Assembly: GCA_944385675.1 (NCBI GenBank)
Contig: CALWYD010000058.1
Location: forward strand, 1 to 34,254
Length of the DNA: 34,254 bases
DNA from: an uncultured Oscillospiraceae bacterium
GTDB taxonomy: Bacteria; Bacillota; Clostridia; Oscillospirales; Oscillospiraceae
Reading direction: 5' to 3'
A program made the position numbers and the translations under genes. The notes under the pieces were generated by a model, which worked only from the letters and a program-made list of their open reading frames with translations, did not search any database and was not told where the DNA came from. Below, in pieces: positions 15,068-22,788 of this stretch (the first letter of the stretch is position 1; every line of letters starts with the position of its first letter).

Positions 15068-16279
15068 ATGGTTAATGTTGCAATTTTAGGGTTTGGCACT
15101 GTGGGTTCCGGCGTGGCCGAGGTGCTGACCAAAAACGGAGGGTTGATTGACCAGCGTGTGGATGACCTGGTTCGTCTGAAATATATTCTTGATGTGCGGG
15201 AGTTTCCTGGCAGTCCTTTCAAGGACTGCTTTGTAAAGGATTTTTCTATCATTGAAAACGACCCGGAAGTTGACATTGTGGTAGAAACCATTGGTGGTGC
15301 CACCATTGCTCTGGACTTTACGACTCGGGCCTTAAAAGCTGGAAAGAGCGTAGTCACCTCCAATAAGGAGCTAGTTGCCACTCACGGCTATGATCTGCTC
15401 CAGCTGGCTCGGGAAAACAAAGTCAGCTACCTGTTTGAGGCCAGTGTGGGAGGCGGTATCCCTATTCTACGCCCTCTCACCTCCTGTCTGGCCGCCAATG
15501 AATTGACCCAGATTACCGGCATTCTCAACGGCACCACCAACTATATCCTTACCCGCATGATTAAAGCGGGCCTCACTTTTGACCAGGCCCTGAAAGAAGC
15601 CCAGGACAACGGCTATGCCGAAAAGGATCCTACGGCTGGTGTGGATGGACATGATGCCTGCCGGAAAATCTGCATTCTGGCTGCTCTGGCTTTCGGCCAG
15701 CATGTCTACCCCCAGCAGGTGCCTACCGAAGGTATCCGCAACGTCACTCTGGAAGACGTGGCATATGCCGACTCCAAGGGCTACAAGCTGAAACTTCTGG
15801 GCCGTTGTATGCGCGAGCCTGAGGGTAAGATATGTGCCTTCGTGGCCCCTCATCTGGTATCCGACCACAACCCTCTGGCCGGGGTAGAAGATGTATTCAA
15901 TGCCATTGCAGTAACCGGAAACGCCATTGGCGATGTGATGTTCTACGGCCGAGGGGCCGGTAAATTGCCCACCGCCTCTGCCGTAGTAGCCGACGTCATC
16001 GACATTGCCAAGGATCGGAAAAAGGATCGGCACAACGCCTGGGGACCTGGTGCGCCCGACTTGGTAGTGTCCCCTGACATTCTCTCCTCCCGCTGGTACG
16101 TCCGTGCCAGCGCCACGGTGGATCAGGCCCGGCTGGCCTGCGGCGAGATTCTGCCCCTGGCCCGGGCGGGCGCACCCGCTGATGAAACGGCCTTCCTCAC
16201 CGACCTGATGACCCAGCCCCAGATTCGGGACTGCCTGAAGGGCATGGCGGTCAGTTCTCTGTTCCGGGTTCTGGACTAA
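15068..16279 (+). CDS. hom: Homoserine dehydrogenase
   Basis: This 403-residue enzyme reduces aspartate semialdehyde to homoserine with NAD(P)H, the branch to threonine and methionine. The nucleotide-binding loop is GFGTVGSG (residues 8-15), the core contains TSNKELVA and the substrate-site signature GILNGTTNYILT, and LMTQPQIRDCLKGM is near the end. Members with a full C-terminal ACT domain are longer (B. subtilis Hom about 433); here the C-terminal region RWYVRASA onward is short, so feedback control may differ or lie in the neighbouring ACT protein. AGGTGA precedes the ATG. The gene is 23 bases after the ACT gene and 98 bases before lysC. Confidence 0.95.
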   Translation: MVNVAILGFGTVGSGVAEVLTKNGGLIDQRVDDLVRLKYILDVREFPGSPFKDCFVKDFSIIENDPEVDIVVETIGGATIALDFTTRALKAGKSVVTSNKELVATHGYDLLQLARENKVSYLFEASVGGGIPILRPLTSCLAANELTQITGILNGTTNYILTRMIKAGLTFDQALKEAQDNGYAEKDPTAGVDGHDACRKICILAALAFGQHVYPQQVPTEGIRNVTLEDVAYADSKGYKLKLLGRCMREPEGKICAFVAPHLVSDHNPLAGVEDVFNAIAVTGNAIGDVMFYGRGAGKLPTASAVVADVIDIAKDRKKDRHNAWGPGAPDLVVSPDILSSRWYVRASATVDQARLACGEILPLARAGAPADETAFLTDLMTQPQIRDCLKGMAVSSLFRVLD

Positions 16280-16377
16280 ACTCACTGGCTCCTGAAGGAG
16301 CTGCAGCATAGGATACTGGGGGAGGTCTCTCTCCCTCTTCAACAAATATGATTTGACCTTTAGGGGGAACGACATAT

Positions 16378-17604
16378 ATGTCACTGATTGTACAAAAATT
16401 CGGCGGCTCCTCAGTGGCCGATGCGGATCGAATCCGCAACGTGTCCCGCATCATCACTGAAACCTACCAGAAAGGCAACAGCGTGGTGGTGGTACTCTCC
16501 GCCCAGGGCGATACCACCGATGACCTCATCGAAAAGGCTCGAGAGATTAACCCAAATGCCTCTAAGCGAGAGATGGATGTACTCCTGTCTACCGGCGAAC
16601 AGATCTCCATTGCCCTGTGCGCTATGTGTATTGAGGGTATGGGATTCCAGGTCACCTCTCTGACCGGGTGGCAGGCCGGTATGCTTACAAACTCCGCATA
16701 CAGCAGTGCCCGCATTAAGCGGATCAATACCGAGCGCATCCAGAAGGAGCTGGATAAAAAGAAAATTGTACTGGTGGCCGGCTTCCAGGGCATTAACAAA
16801 TATGACGATATCACAACCCTGGGTCGGGGTGGCTCAGATACCTCTGCCGTAGCTCTGGCCGCCGCTCTGCACGCCGACCTGTGCCAGATTTATACTGACG
16901 TGGACGGCGTCTACACCGCTGATCCCCGCACTGTCAAAGGGGCTCGAAAGCTGGAAGAAATTACTTTTGATGAGATGCTGGAGCTGGCCAGTCTGGGAGC
17001 CCAGGTGCTCCACAACCGCTCTGTGGAAATGGCCAAGCGGTACAATGTGAATATGGAAGTTATTTCTAGCTTTAGCGGGAATCCCGGTACCAAAGTCAAG
17101 GAGGTTGTAAAAACCATGGAAAAATCTCATGTCAGCGGCGTTGCCAAGGATAAAAATGTGGCTCGTATTGCTCTGGTGGGTCTGGCCGACCAGCCGGGCA
17201 TTGCCTTTAAAATCTTTTCTCTGTTGGCCAAAAAGAATATCAATGTGGATATCATTATCCAGTCTATCGGCCGTGACGAAAGCAAGGATATCAGCTTTAC
17301 CGTGGCTCGCAGCGACGCTGATGATGCTAAGGCTATCATGGAAGAGAATCAACAGGCCATTGGATTCCAGTCCATAGAGCTCAATAAACAGATTGCAAAA
17401 GTATCCATTGTGGGCGCTGGTATGGCACACAATGCTGGCGTGGCCTGCAAGATGTTTGAAGCCCTTTCCTCCGCCGGCATTAATATCAGCATGATTTCCA
17501 CCAGTGAAATTAAAGTATCTGTTCTGGTGGATGAGCGTGATGCTGATCGGGCGGTACAGGCGGTGCACGATCGTTTTTTCAGTGATTTCGGCAGCAACAG
17601 TTGA
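16378..17604 (+). CDS. lysC: Aspartokinase with C-terminal ACT domains
   Basis: This 408-residue enzyme phosphorylates aspartate, the first step of lysine, threonine and methionine synthesis. The kinase domain has KFGGSSVAD at residues 7-15, LSTGEQIS, and the TLGRGGSDTSAVALA nucleotide/substrate motif; two ACT domains fill residues 250-408 (VALADQPGIAFKIF-like and VSIVGAGMAHNAGVACKMFEAL). Length and layout match the lysine-sensitive aspartokinase II of Bacillus. An internal ribosome-binding site and ATG at codon 247 could yield the separate regulatory beta subunit. It is the last gene of the ACT-hom-lysC operon, with AGGGGGAA before the start and a strong terminator after the stop. Confidence 0.95.
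   Translation: MSLIVQKFGGSSVADADRIRNVSRIITETYQKGNSVVVVLSAQGDTTDDLIEKAREINPNASKREMDVLLSTGEQISIALCAMCIEGMGFQVTSLTGWQAGMLTNSAYSSARIKRINTERIQKELDKKKIVLVAGFQGINKYDDITTLGRGGSDTSAVALAAALHADLCQIYTDVDGVYTADPRTVKGARKLEEITFDEMLELASLGAQVLHNRSVEMAKRYNVNMEVISSFSGNPGTKVKEVVKTMEKSHVSGVAKDKNVARIALVGLADQPGIAFKIFSLLAKKNINVDIIIQSIGRDESKDISFTVARSDADDAKAIMEENQQAIGFQSIELNKQIAKVSIVGAGMAHNAGVACKMFEALSSAGINISMISTSEIKVSVLVDERDADRAVQAVHDRFFSDFGSNS
17098..17118 (+). promoter_or_regulatory. Internal ribosome-binding site and start for aspartokinase beta subunit
   Basis: A perfect AAGGAGG (17098-17104) lies 11 bases before an in-frame ATG (17116) at codon 247 of lysC. In B. subtilis aspartokinase II the beta subunit starts at Met246 of the same frame. 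Initiation here would give a 162-residue protein made only of the ACT region. The spacing is slightly long. Confidence 0.7.
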
Positions 17605-17618
17605 AGTTTGTCCCCCTT

Positions 17619-17650
17619 GCCGGGCCCACTAAAGTGGGCCCGGCTTTTTT
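17619..17650 (+). terminator. Terminator after lysC
   Basis: The 12-bp stem GCCGGGCCCACT / AGTGGGCCCGGC (17619-17630 and 17633-17644) is followed by six T's. Confidence 0.93.
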
Positions 17651-17676
17651 CTTATCCGCGTATCTTCTTTTAGGTG

Positions 17677-17705
17677 TTGCAAAAAATATAGCAATCTGGT
17701 ACAAT
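17677..17705 (+). promoter_or_regulatory. Extended -10 promoter for the membrane protein gene
   Basis: TTGCAA (17677-17682) is 17 bases from TACAAT (17700-17705), with TGG directly before the -10. The leader to 17785 is about 72 bases. Confidence 0.78.
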
Positions 17706-17784
17706 GTTTAAATGTCTGGACCACAACCTGTCCTGTTATCTAATCCAGACTTGGGAAGCCCGAGAACAAGGAGATTGAAGATGC

Positions 17785-18549
17785 ATGGATAAAAAACAGA
17801 GAGAGGCTCGTCGACGTCAGGAGGACATGGCCCTCAATCGTGCCCTGTTATGGGTCGGCGGCGCTATCATCCTGGAAGTTCTGTTGTTGTTTATAAACCG
17901 TTATTATATTAATTTCTTTGTCAGCGAAGTAGAAATTGCCTATGTTTTAAGCCGGGTTTTGCGCATTGCCCGTATAGCAGGAAGTGCTGGGGCACTGTTG
18001 TGCCTATTCTGGTTTGTTGTACGTTTCTGCCGTGGTATGAGTGTCACTTTGCCCATTGTGCTGACCCTGGTCTTGAGTGCCATAGCTGTTTGTTCCCATG
18101 TAGCGGTAACCTTTCAGCAGTCCGGAATGCGCATGCTATTTTTACTGGTACCTGCGTGGGCCGGTCTAGCTCTGGTGTACTATCTCTACCACAGAGATTT
18201 CTTTTTGTCTGCGATTGCCGTGGGCATGTCTATTTTGGGGCTTTGGTTTATTCGCTTTGGGGGCAGTATGGTGGAAAGCGCCCTTATTTTGGCTGGGATT
18301 GTCTTGGTAAGCGCTGTCGTCCTCTGGCTAAAAAAGACCGGTGGACTGCTCTATCGACCAGACGGTTCTCAGGTTCGAGTGTTGGCAAAGAACACCTCCT
18401 ACCCAGTGATTTTTCTCAGTTGTCTGGCCTCTCTTGTCTGTGTGGTGGCCGGACTTCTGGCCGGCAGCACGGTAGCCTACTACCTTATTTTTGTCATGGT
18501 AGCCTGGTTGTTCGCTCTGCTTGTATATTATACTGTGAAGCTTATGTAA
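17785..18549 (+). CDS. Hypothetical multi-pass membrane protein
   Basis: I do not recognise the family. The 254-residue protein starts with a charged cytoplasmic head (MDKKQREARRRQEDM) and then has about seven or eight hydrophobic segments, including LLWVGGAIILEVLLLF, AGSAGALLCLFWFVV, LPIVLTLVLSAIAVC and two near the C-terminus. A conserved-looking soluble loop (KKTGGLLYRPDGSQVRVL) lies between segments six and seven. AAGGAGA precedes the ATG; a three-codon ATG (ATGCATGGATAA at 17780) overlaps the start and may be accidental. It is a single-gene unit between its own promoter and terminator. GC content is visibly lower than in the flanking enzymes, as is common for membrane proteins. Confidence 0.85.
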   Translation: MDKKQREARRRQEDMALNRALLWVGGAIILEVLLLFINRYYINFFVSEVEIAYVLSRVLRIARIAGSAGALLCLFWFVVRFCRGMSVTLPIVLTLVLSAIAVCSHVAVTFQQSGMRMLFLLVPAWAGLALVYYLYHRDFFLSAIAVGMSILGLWFIRFGGSMVESALILAGIVLVSAVVLWLKKTGGLLYRPDGSQVRVLAKNTSYPVIFLSCLASLVCVVAGLLAGSTVAYYLIFVMVAWLFALLVYYTVKLM

Positions 18550-18575
18550 TTGAGGCTCCTGCGGAATGGATGCGA

Positions 18576-18608
18576 AAGGCCTGACGCCAAATGTGTCAGG
18601 TCTTTTTC
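18576..18608 (+). terminator. Terminator after the membrane protein gene
   Basis: GGCCTGAC (18578-18585) pairs with GTCAGGTC (18595-18602, one G-U) and is followed by TTTTTCTTT. Confidence 0.85.
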
Positions 18609-18639
18609 TTTGCTAACTAGCCGCGGCCTGCGGCCTTTT

Positions 18640-18682
18640 AATAAAAAAGCTCCTGCCCTACTTCATATCGTAGAGCGGGAGC
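18640..18682 (-). terminator. Terminator of the PTS operon
   Basis: On the minus strand GCTCCCGCTCTAC (18682-18670) pairs with GTAGGGCAGGAGC (18661-18649) with one mismatch, followed by TTTTTTATT. It ends the transcript that carries the EIICB gene. Confidence 0.88.
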
Positions 18683-18727
18683 AATCATTTCAACACTAGT
18701 TAGGCCTTTTTAGGCTTATGGCAAATC

Positions 18728-20185
18728 CTATGTCTGGGACTGCTGGAGCAGCTTCTTAAATTCATCCGCTACAAACTGAACTTTTGGTCCGATGACTACT
18801 TGCACAGAAGTTCGGCTTGGACGAATCACCCCGGCAGCTCCGGATTCCTTCAGTTTCTTCTCATCTACCAGCAGACGGTCCTTGACCTCCAGGCGCAGAC
18901 GGGTGATGCAGTTACCCATACTGACAACGTTTTCTGCACCGCCAACCCCCGCCAGGATTGCTTTAGCCATCTCCACGGAGTTATCCCCCCCCGGCTGAAT
19001 GTCCATCTTGGCAGTATTGTGCTCATCCTCACGGCCGTAAGTCTTTAGATTTAGCTTTACGATCAGAAGACGGAACACCATGTAGTAGACAACAAAAAAC
19101 ACCAAGCCGATAGGAATCAATAACAGCGGCTTCATGGCAAAGGGAACCTTGAAGGATAGCAGCCAATCCACAAAGCCGGCACTAAACTGGAACCCGGAAC
19201 GAATGGGTAATGCGGCCACCAGACCTACGGAAATTCCCGTGAGAACAGCATGGACAAAGTAGAGGCCGGGAGCCAAAAACATAAAGGAGAACTCCATCGG
19301 CTCAGTCACGCCCGTAAAAAACGCGCAGAGAGCAGCAGAGAGCAGGATAGCTCCCACACGCTTCTTTTTGGCTGGCTTAGCAGTGTGGTACATAGCCAGT
19401 GCCGCCCCGGGCAGCCCAAACATCATAACCGGGAAAAAGCCCGCCTGATACATACCTGTTTGGCCCAGTACACCGCCCTCTATCGTGCCCCAGAATTTTC
19501 CAATGTCATAGATATTGGCCACGTCAAACCAAAACACGCTGTTTAAAGCATGGTGCATGCCCACAGGTATCAGCAGACGGTTAAGAAAGCCGTAAAGACC
19601 AGCACCCACAGCGCCCAACCTCAGAATTACTTGTCCCAAGCCTACCAGGAAACTGTAAACCGCCGGCCAGATAAAATATAAAATGCAGCAAGCAACCAGA
19701 GAAGCCAACACCGTTACAATCGGCACAAATCGCCGCCCGGCAAACACGGCCAGAAAGCTGGGCATGTTGACCTTATAGAACATATTGTAGCAGAATGCCG
19801 CGATTAAACCGCAGACAATGCCGATGAATTGACTATCTATCTTGTCAAATGCAGCGGGAACTGCATCTGCCTCCACGCCTAAAACCAGCTGAACCATATC
19901 TCCACTCAGCATGGACTGAACCGTCAGCCAAGAGATAATAGCAGCCAGTGCGGCGGTGCCTTCTTGATCCTTGGACATGCCGATGGCCACACCCACTGCA
20001 AAAAGAACTGCCATGTTTTCAATAAGGATGCTCCCGGCCTTGATAAGAAGCAGCACTATCAGATTATCAGAGCCCAAGCCCGCAGGGTCGATCCAGTAGC
20101 CGATTCCCATCAGAACCCCGCAAATAGGCAAACAGGCCACCGGCAGCATCAGGGCCTTGCCCAAACGCTGAAGGAAGCGCATCAT
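18728..20185 (-). CDS. nagE: PTS EIICB permease, N-acetylglucosamine/glucose type
   Basis: This 485-residue protein imports and phosphorylates a hexose using the PTS. The EIIC domain (residues 1-375) has about ten membrane segments and the motifs FQRLGKALMLPVACLP-like start, NRLLIPVGMHHALN, GFFPVMMFGLPGAALAMY and FTGVTEPMEFSFMFLAP. The EIIB domain (about 405-485) carries the phosphorylated Cys426 in GNCITRLRLEV. The order IIC then IIB, with no EIIA, and the close match to NagE favour N-acetylglucosamine, but glucose is possible. It uses the EIIA encoded two genes upstream. The gap to ptsH is 160 bases of structured RNA. GGGAG lies ten bases before the ATG. Confidence 0.87.
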   Translation of the reverse strand: MMRFLQRLGKALMLPVACLPICGVLMGIGYWIDPAGLGSDNLIVLLLIKAGSILIENMAVLFAVGVAIGMSKDQEGTAALAAIISWLTVQSMLSGDMVQLVLGVEADAVPAAFDKIDSQFIGIVCGLIAAFCYNMFYKVNMPSFLAVFAGRRFVPIVTVLASLVACCILYFIWPAVYSFLVGLGQVILRLGAVGAGLYGFLNRLLIPVGMHHALNSVFWFDVANIYDIGKFWGTIEGGVLGQTGMYQAGFFPVMMFGLPGAALAMYHTAKPAKKKRVGAILLSAALCAFFTGVTEPMEFSFMFLAPGLYFVHAVLTGISVGLVAALPIRSGFQFSAGFVDWLLSFKVPFAMKPLLLIPIGLVFFVVYYMVFRLLIVKLNLKTYGREDEHNTAKMDIQPGGDNSVEMAKAILAGVGGAENVVSMGNCITRLRLEVKDRLLVDEKKLKESGAAGVIRPSRTSVQVVIGPKVQFVADEFKKLLQQSQT

Positions 20186-20225
20186 GCGAAAATTTCTCCC
20201 TTTCTAGAATTTCTAACACACACAT

Positions 20226-20316
20226 ATAGGGCCATAGAACGCCCCTGCTTATCTCACAGAAGGCCCTATGACTCCCCCATTTTTACACAAGATGTACGGG
20301 CTGCCTGCGGCAGCCC
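20226..20316 (-). promoter_or_regulatory. Structured intercistronic region between ptsH and nagE
   Basis: On the minus strand, a GGGCTGCC/GGCAGCCC hairpin (20316-20298) follows the ptsH stop and lacks a T-run. A second inverted repeat, ATAGGGCC / GGCCCTAT (20269-20262 with 20233-20226), spans a 28-base loop just ahead of the nagE ribosome-binding site. No promoter was recognised. These elements may stabilise or process the message, or act as an operator. Confidence 0.5.
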
Positions 20317-20344
20317 AAGCGTCCTAAAACGCAGCAAACATAAG

Positions 20345-20605
20345 CTACAGATTGGATTTCAAAAACTCCTCCAGGGCAGCAGCAGCCTCCTCTTCTCCTT
20401 CCCCGGAGACGGTAAAAGTCACGGTATTGCCTCCCTTGGCCCCCAATTGTATCACACCAATGATACGCTTGGCGTCCACCGTCTTATCATTGAGGGTAAT
20501 CTTAATGTCACAGTCCTTCCACAGCATGGCAATTTTGACCAGCTGCCCGGCAGGACGGGCATGAATACCCAAAGGGTCCTGAAGCACATAAGTTACTGTC
20601 TTCAT
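20345..20605 (-). CDS. ptsH: HPr phosphocarrier protein lacking the Ser46 site
   Basis: This 86-residue HPr passes phosphate from enzyme I to EIIA. The catalytic site is intact: GIHARPAG with His15. The second hallmark, the Ser46 site seen in Firmicutes HPr (LKSIMGVMSLG), reads AKRIIGVIQLG here: Arg47 takes the serine's place and both flanking methionines are changed. Thus phosphorylation by HPr kinase, and CcpA co-repression, should not occur. The start overlaps the ptsI upstream stop (ATGA, four bases), so it is tightly coupled. The C-terminal helix GEEEEAAAALEEFLKSNL-like segment is normal. It is probably a phosphotransfer-only HPr dedicated to this operon; a second, canonical HPr may exist elsewhere in the genome. 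Confidence 0.95.
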   Translation of the reverse strand: MKTVTYVLQDPLGIHARPAGQLVKIAMLWKDCDIKITLNDKTVDAKRIIGVIQLGAKGGNTVTFTVSGEGEEEAAAALEEFLKSNL

Positions 20606-22224
20606 TTGGGAGACACCTCGCTTTCACATACTCTTTTCCGCAGCTCCAACACCCGGGAAGGAGAGACCGACAGCTCATCATAACCCATATCCAGGAAGGT
20701 ATCGGTCATGGTAAGATCTCCCCCCAGTTCTCCACAGATGCCGCACCAAATGCCCGCCTCATGAGCATTTTGGGCAACTATACGCAAAAGCCGCAACATG
20801 GCCGGATGGTAGGGGTCATAAAACCTGTCCAGAGAGGGGTTCTGTCGATCCACCGCAAGGGTGTACTGGAGTAAATCATTGGTACCTACGCTGAAGAAGT
20901 CCACCTCCCGGGCCAACTGGTCGCTAATCAACGCGGCAGCGGGCGTCTCAATCATGATACCGTGCTCCACCTCTCCTACAGGGATGCCCTCCTGACGCAT
21001 CTCCTCACGAATGGAACGGCACATCTCCTTTACCTCACGAACCTCCCACACCGAGGCAATCATGGGGAACATAACGCTTATGGGGCCTAAGGCACTTGCG
21101 CGGTAAATGGAACGCATCTGCGTCCGAAACACCTCAGGGCGCCGGATACAGATACGGATACCCCGCAGACCAAGGGCAGGATTCTCCTCTGGCTCCAACT
21201 GAAAATAACCAGCCTGCTTGTCCGCTCCAATGTCCAAGGTTCGGATCACCACACGCCGTCCCTGGAGCCCCTCCACTACTTTGCGATAAGCATTAAAAAG
21301 CTCCTCTTCCGTGGGATAGCTGTCCCGGCCCAGGTAAAGAAACTCACTTCGCAGAAGGCCGACTCCCTCTGCATCTCCCTTCAATACATGTTCTACGTCA
21401 GAGGGGTTCCCGATATTAGCAAATAACTTTACCCGCTGTCCGCCCCGGGTCACACTCTCTCTTCCGCGATAGGCCTCCAGCTGGCGTTGATGCTCATCAG
21501 CCGTGCGCTTTTTCTCTTCCATAAGACGGATAACTTCTTCGTCCGGATCAATATAGTACCGTCCGTCAAAGCCGTCCACAATCATCATGTGTCCGTCCAC
21601 CGCGTCATCCAGATTGATTTCAGTTTTCACCAAGGAAGGAATCCCCATCACCCGGGCCAAAATGGCCGTATGGCTATTGGAGGAGCCTTGACGGGTTACA
21701 AAGGCTAAGATTTTGTCCTTGGGCATCTGCACCGTCTCGGACGGGGTCAAGTCTTCCGCAATGAGGATACCTGGATCCTCCATGGAAAAGCCCACTTTTC
21801 CCCCGCAAAGAATGGTTACCACTCTGCCGGACACATCCCGCATGTCCACAGCTCGGGCTTGCATATAGGCGTCATCCATGGCCGCAAACGCTGCAGCGAC
21901 GGCGTCTCCCGTCTCCTTCACCGCCTCTGCAGCACTGGCGCCATTTTGAATCATCGCCTGAATGCTATCCAGATAATCCTGATCGTCCAGCATCATCATC
22001 TGCACGTCCAGAATCATGGCCTGCTCTTCGCCTACGTTCTGAGCAGTGTCCTCCATAAGAGCCTGCAACTGTTCCAGTGCCGTTTGCTTAGCACGTTCAA
22101 AGTTCTGCTGCTCTACAGCCGAATCCCCGCAGGAGGCAGGGAGGGCAGTCTGCCCTCTCTTATAGATATAGGCCCGGCCAATGGCAATTCCTGAAAAAAC
22201 CGGTTGTCCATTCCCTACAACCAT
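20602..22224 (-). CDS. ptsI: PTS enzyme I
   Basis: This 540-residue enzyme takes phosphate from phosphoenolpyruvate and gives it to HPr. The phosphorylated residue is His185 in SSNSHTAILARVMG. The C-terminal PEP-binding barrel shows GLLRSEFLYLGRD, RTLDIGADKQ, GLRGIRICI, and the Cys-containing IWCGICGELGGD active-site motif. The start is the ATG at 22224, ten bases after GAAGGAGG; another in-frame ATG (22254) overlaps the EIIA stop as TAATG and would add ten residues. The stop overlaps the ptsH start. It lies in a single operon with antiterminator, EIIA, HPr and EIICB, an arrangement that gives one sugar system its whole phosphorelay. Confidence 0.96.
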   Translation of the reverse strand: MVVGNGQPVFSGIAIGRAYIYKRGQTALPASCGDSAVEQQNFERAKQTALEQLQALMEDTAQNVGEEQAMILDVQMMMLDDQDYLDSIQAMIQNGASAAEAVKETGDAVAAAFAAMDDAYMQARAVDMRDVSGRVVTILCGGKVGFSMEDPGILIAEDLTPSETVQMPKDKILAFVTRQGSSNSHTAILARVMGIPSLVKTEINLDDAVDGHMMIVDGFDGRYYIDPDEEVIRLMEEKKRTADEHQRQLEAYRGRESVTRGGQRVKLFANIGNPSDVEHVLKGDAEGVGLLRSEFLYLGRDSYPTEEELFNAYRKVVEGLQGRRVVIRTLDIGADKQAGYFQLEPEENPALGLRGIRICIRRPEVFRTQMRSIYRASALGPISVMFPMIASVWEVREVKEMCRSIREEMRQEGIPVGEVEHGIMIETPAAALISDQLAREVDFFSVGTNDLLQYTLAVDRQNPSLDRFYDPYHPAMLRLLRIVAQNAHEAGIWCGICGELGGDLTMTDTFLDMGYDELSVSPSRVLELRKRVCESEVSPK

Positions 22225-22253
22225 ATCTATTGTGCCTCCTTCGCTGTCGATCA

Positions 22254-22745
22254 TTACTTGGTAAGCGTTAGGATAGTATCTCCGATTTTTACGGTTCCTG
22301 TGCTACACTCCACCTGGGAAAAGTTGTCTGTATTGCACACCACGATGGGGGTAATGGTATCATATCCGTCGGCGGCAATGCCCTTGGGATCAAAGGTAAT
22401 AAGCAACTGGCCTTTCTTAACCTCCTGGCCATTGGTGGCATGGGTAGTATAGTGGGTACCCTGGAGCTTGACTGTCTCAAGTCCAATGTGGATGAGCACT
22501 TCCACTCCATCCTTGCTGGCAAGGGTGACGGCGTGGCCGGTGTCAAAGATCGTCTCGATAATACCATCAAAAGGAGCCACCACCTGATTTCCGGTAGGCC
22601 GGATGGCAATCCCCTTACCCAGAATCTCCGCGCTGAAAGTAGGATCCATCACCTGAGTGACAGGAACCAACTCACCTTCCAGAGGGGCGGTAATTTCAAT
22701 CTTTACCTCTTCCTGCTTCCCAAACAGCTTGTCAAAAAGTCCCAT
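22254..22745 (-). CDS. crr: PTS EIIA, glucose family (crr-like)
   Basis: This 163-residue stand-alone EIIA(Glc) domain accepts phosphate from HPr and passes it to EIIB. The active-site pair is seen at His71 (FDTGHAVTL) and His86 (VEVLIHIGLETV), matching His75/His90 of the E. coli protein. The N-terminus MGLFDKLFGKQEE also resembles Crr. The start is the ATG at 22745 with a GAGGAA upstream; nine extra codons in frame lead to a start without a ribosome-binding site. It sits between the antiterminator and enzyme I. It can serve the EIICB in this operon and may also serve the trehalose EIIBC nearby, which lacks its own EIIA. Confidence 0.93.
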   Translation of the reverse strand: MGLFDKLFGKQEEVKIEITAPLEGELVPVTQVMDPTFSAEILGKGIAIRPTGNQVVAPFDGIIETIFDTGHAVTLASKDGVEVLIHIGLETVKLQGTHYTTHATNGQEVKKGQLLITFDPKGIAADGYDTITPIVVCNTDNFSQVECSTGTVKIGDTILTLTK

Positions 22746-22788
22746 TTCTAAAATTCCTCGCTTTCTTTTCAATAATAATTGTAACCTT

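Noticed and set aside
16280-16377. Lysine riboswitch between hom and lysC
   Set aside because: Only 98 bases are available and they hold just a short GCTCCT/AGGAGC hairpin and a G-rich/C-rich pair; the conserved lysine riboswitch core is absent.
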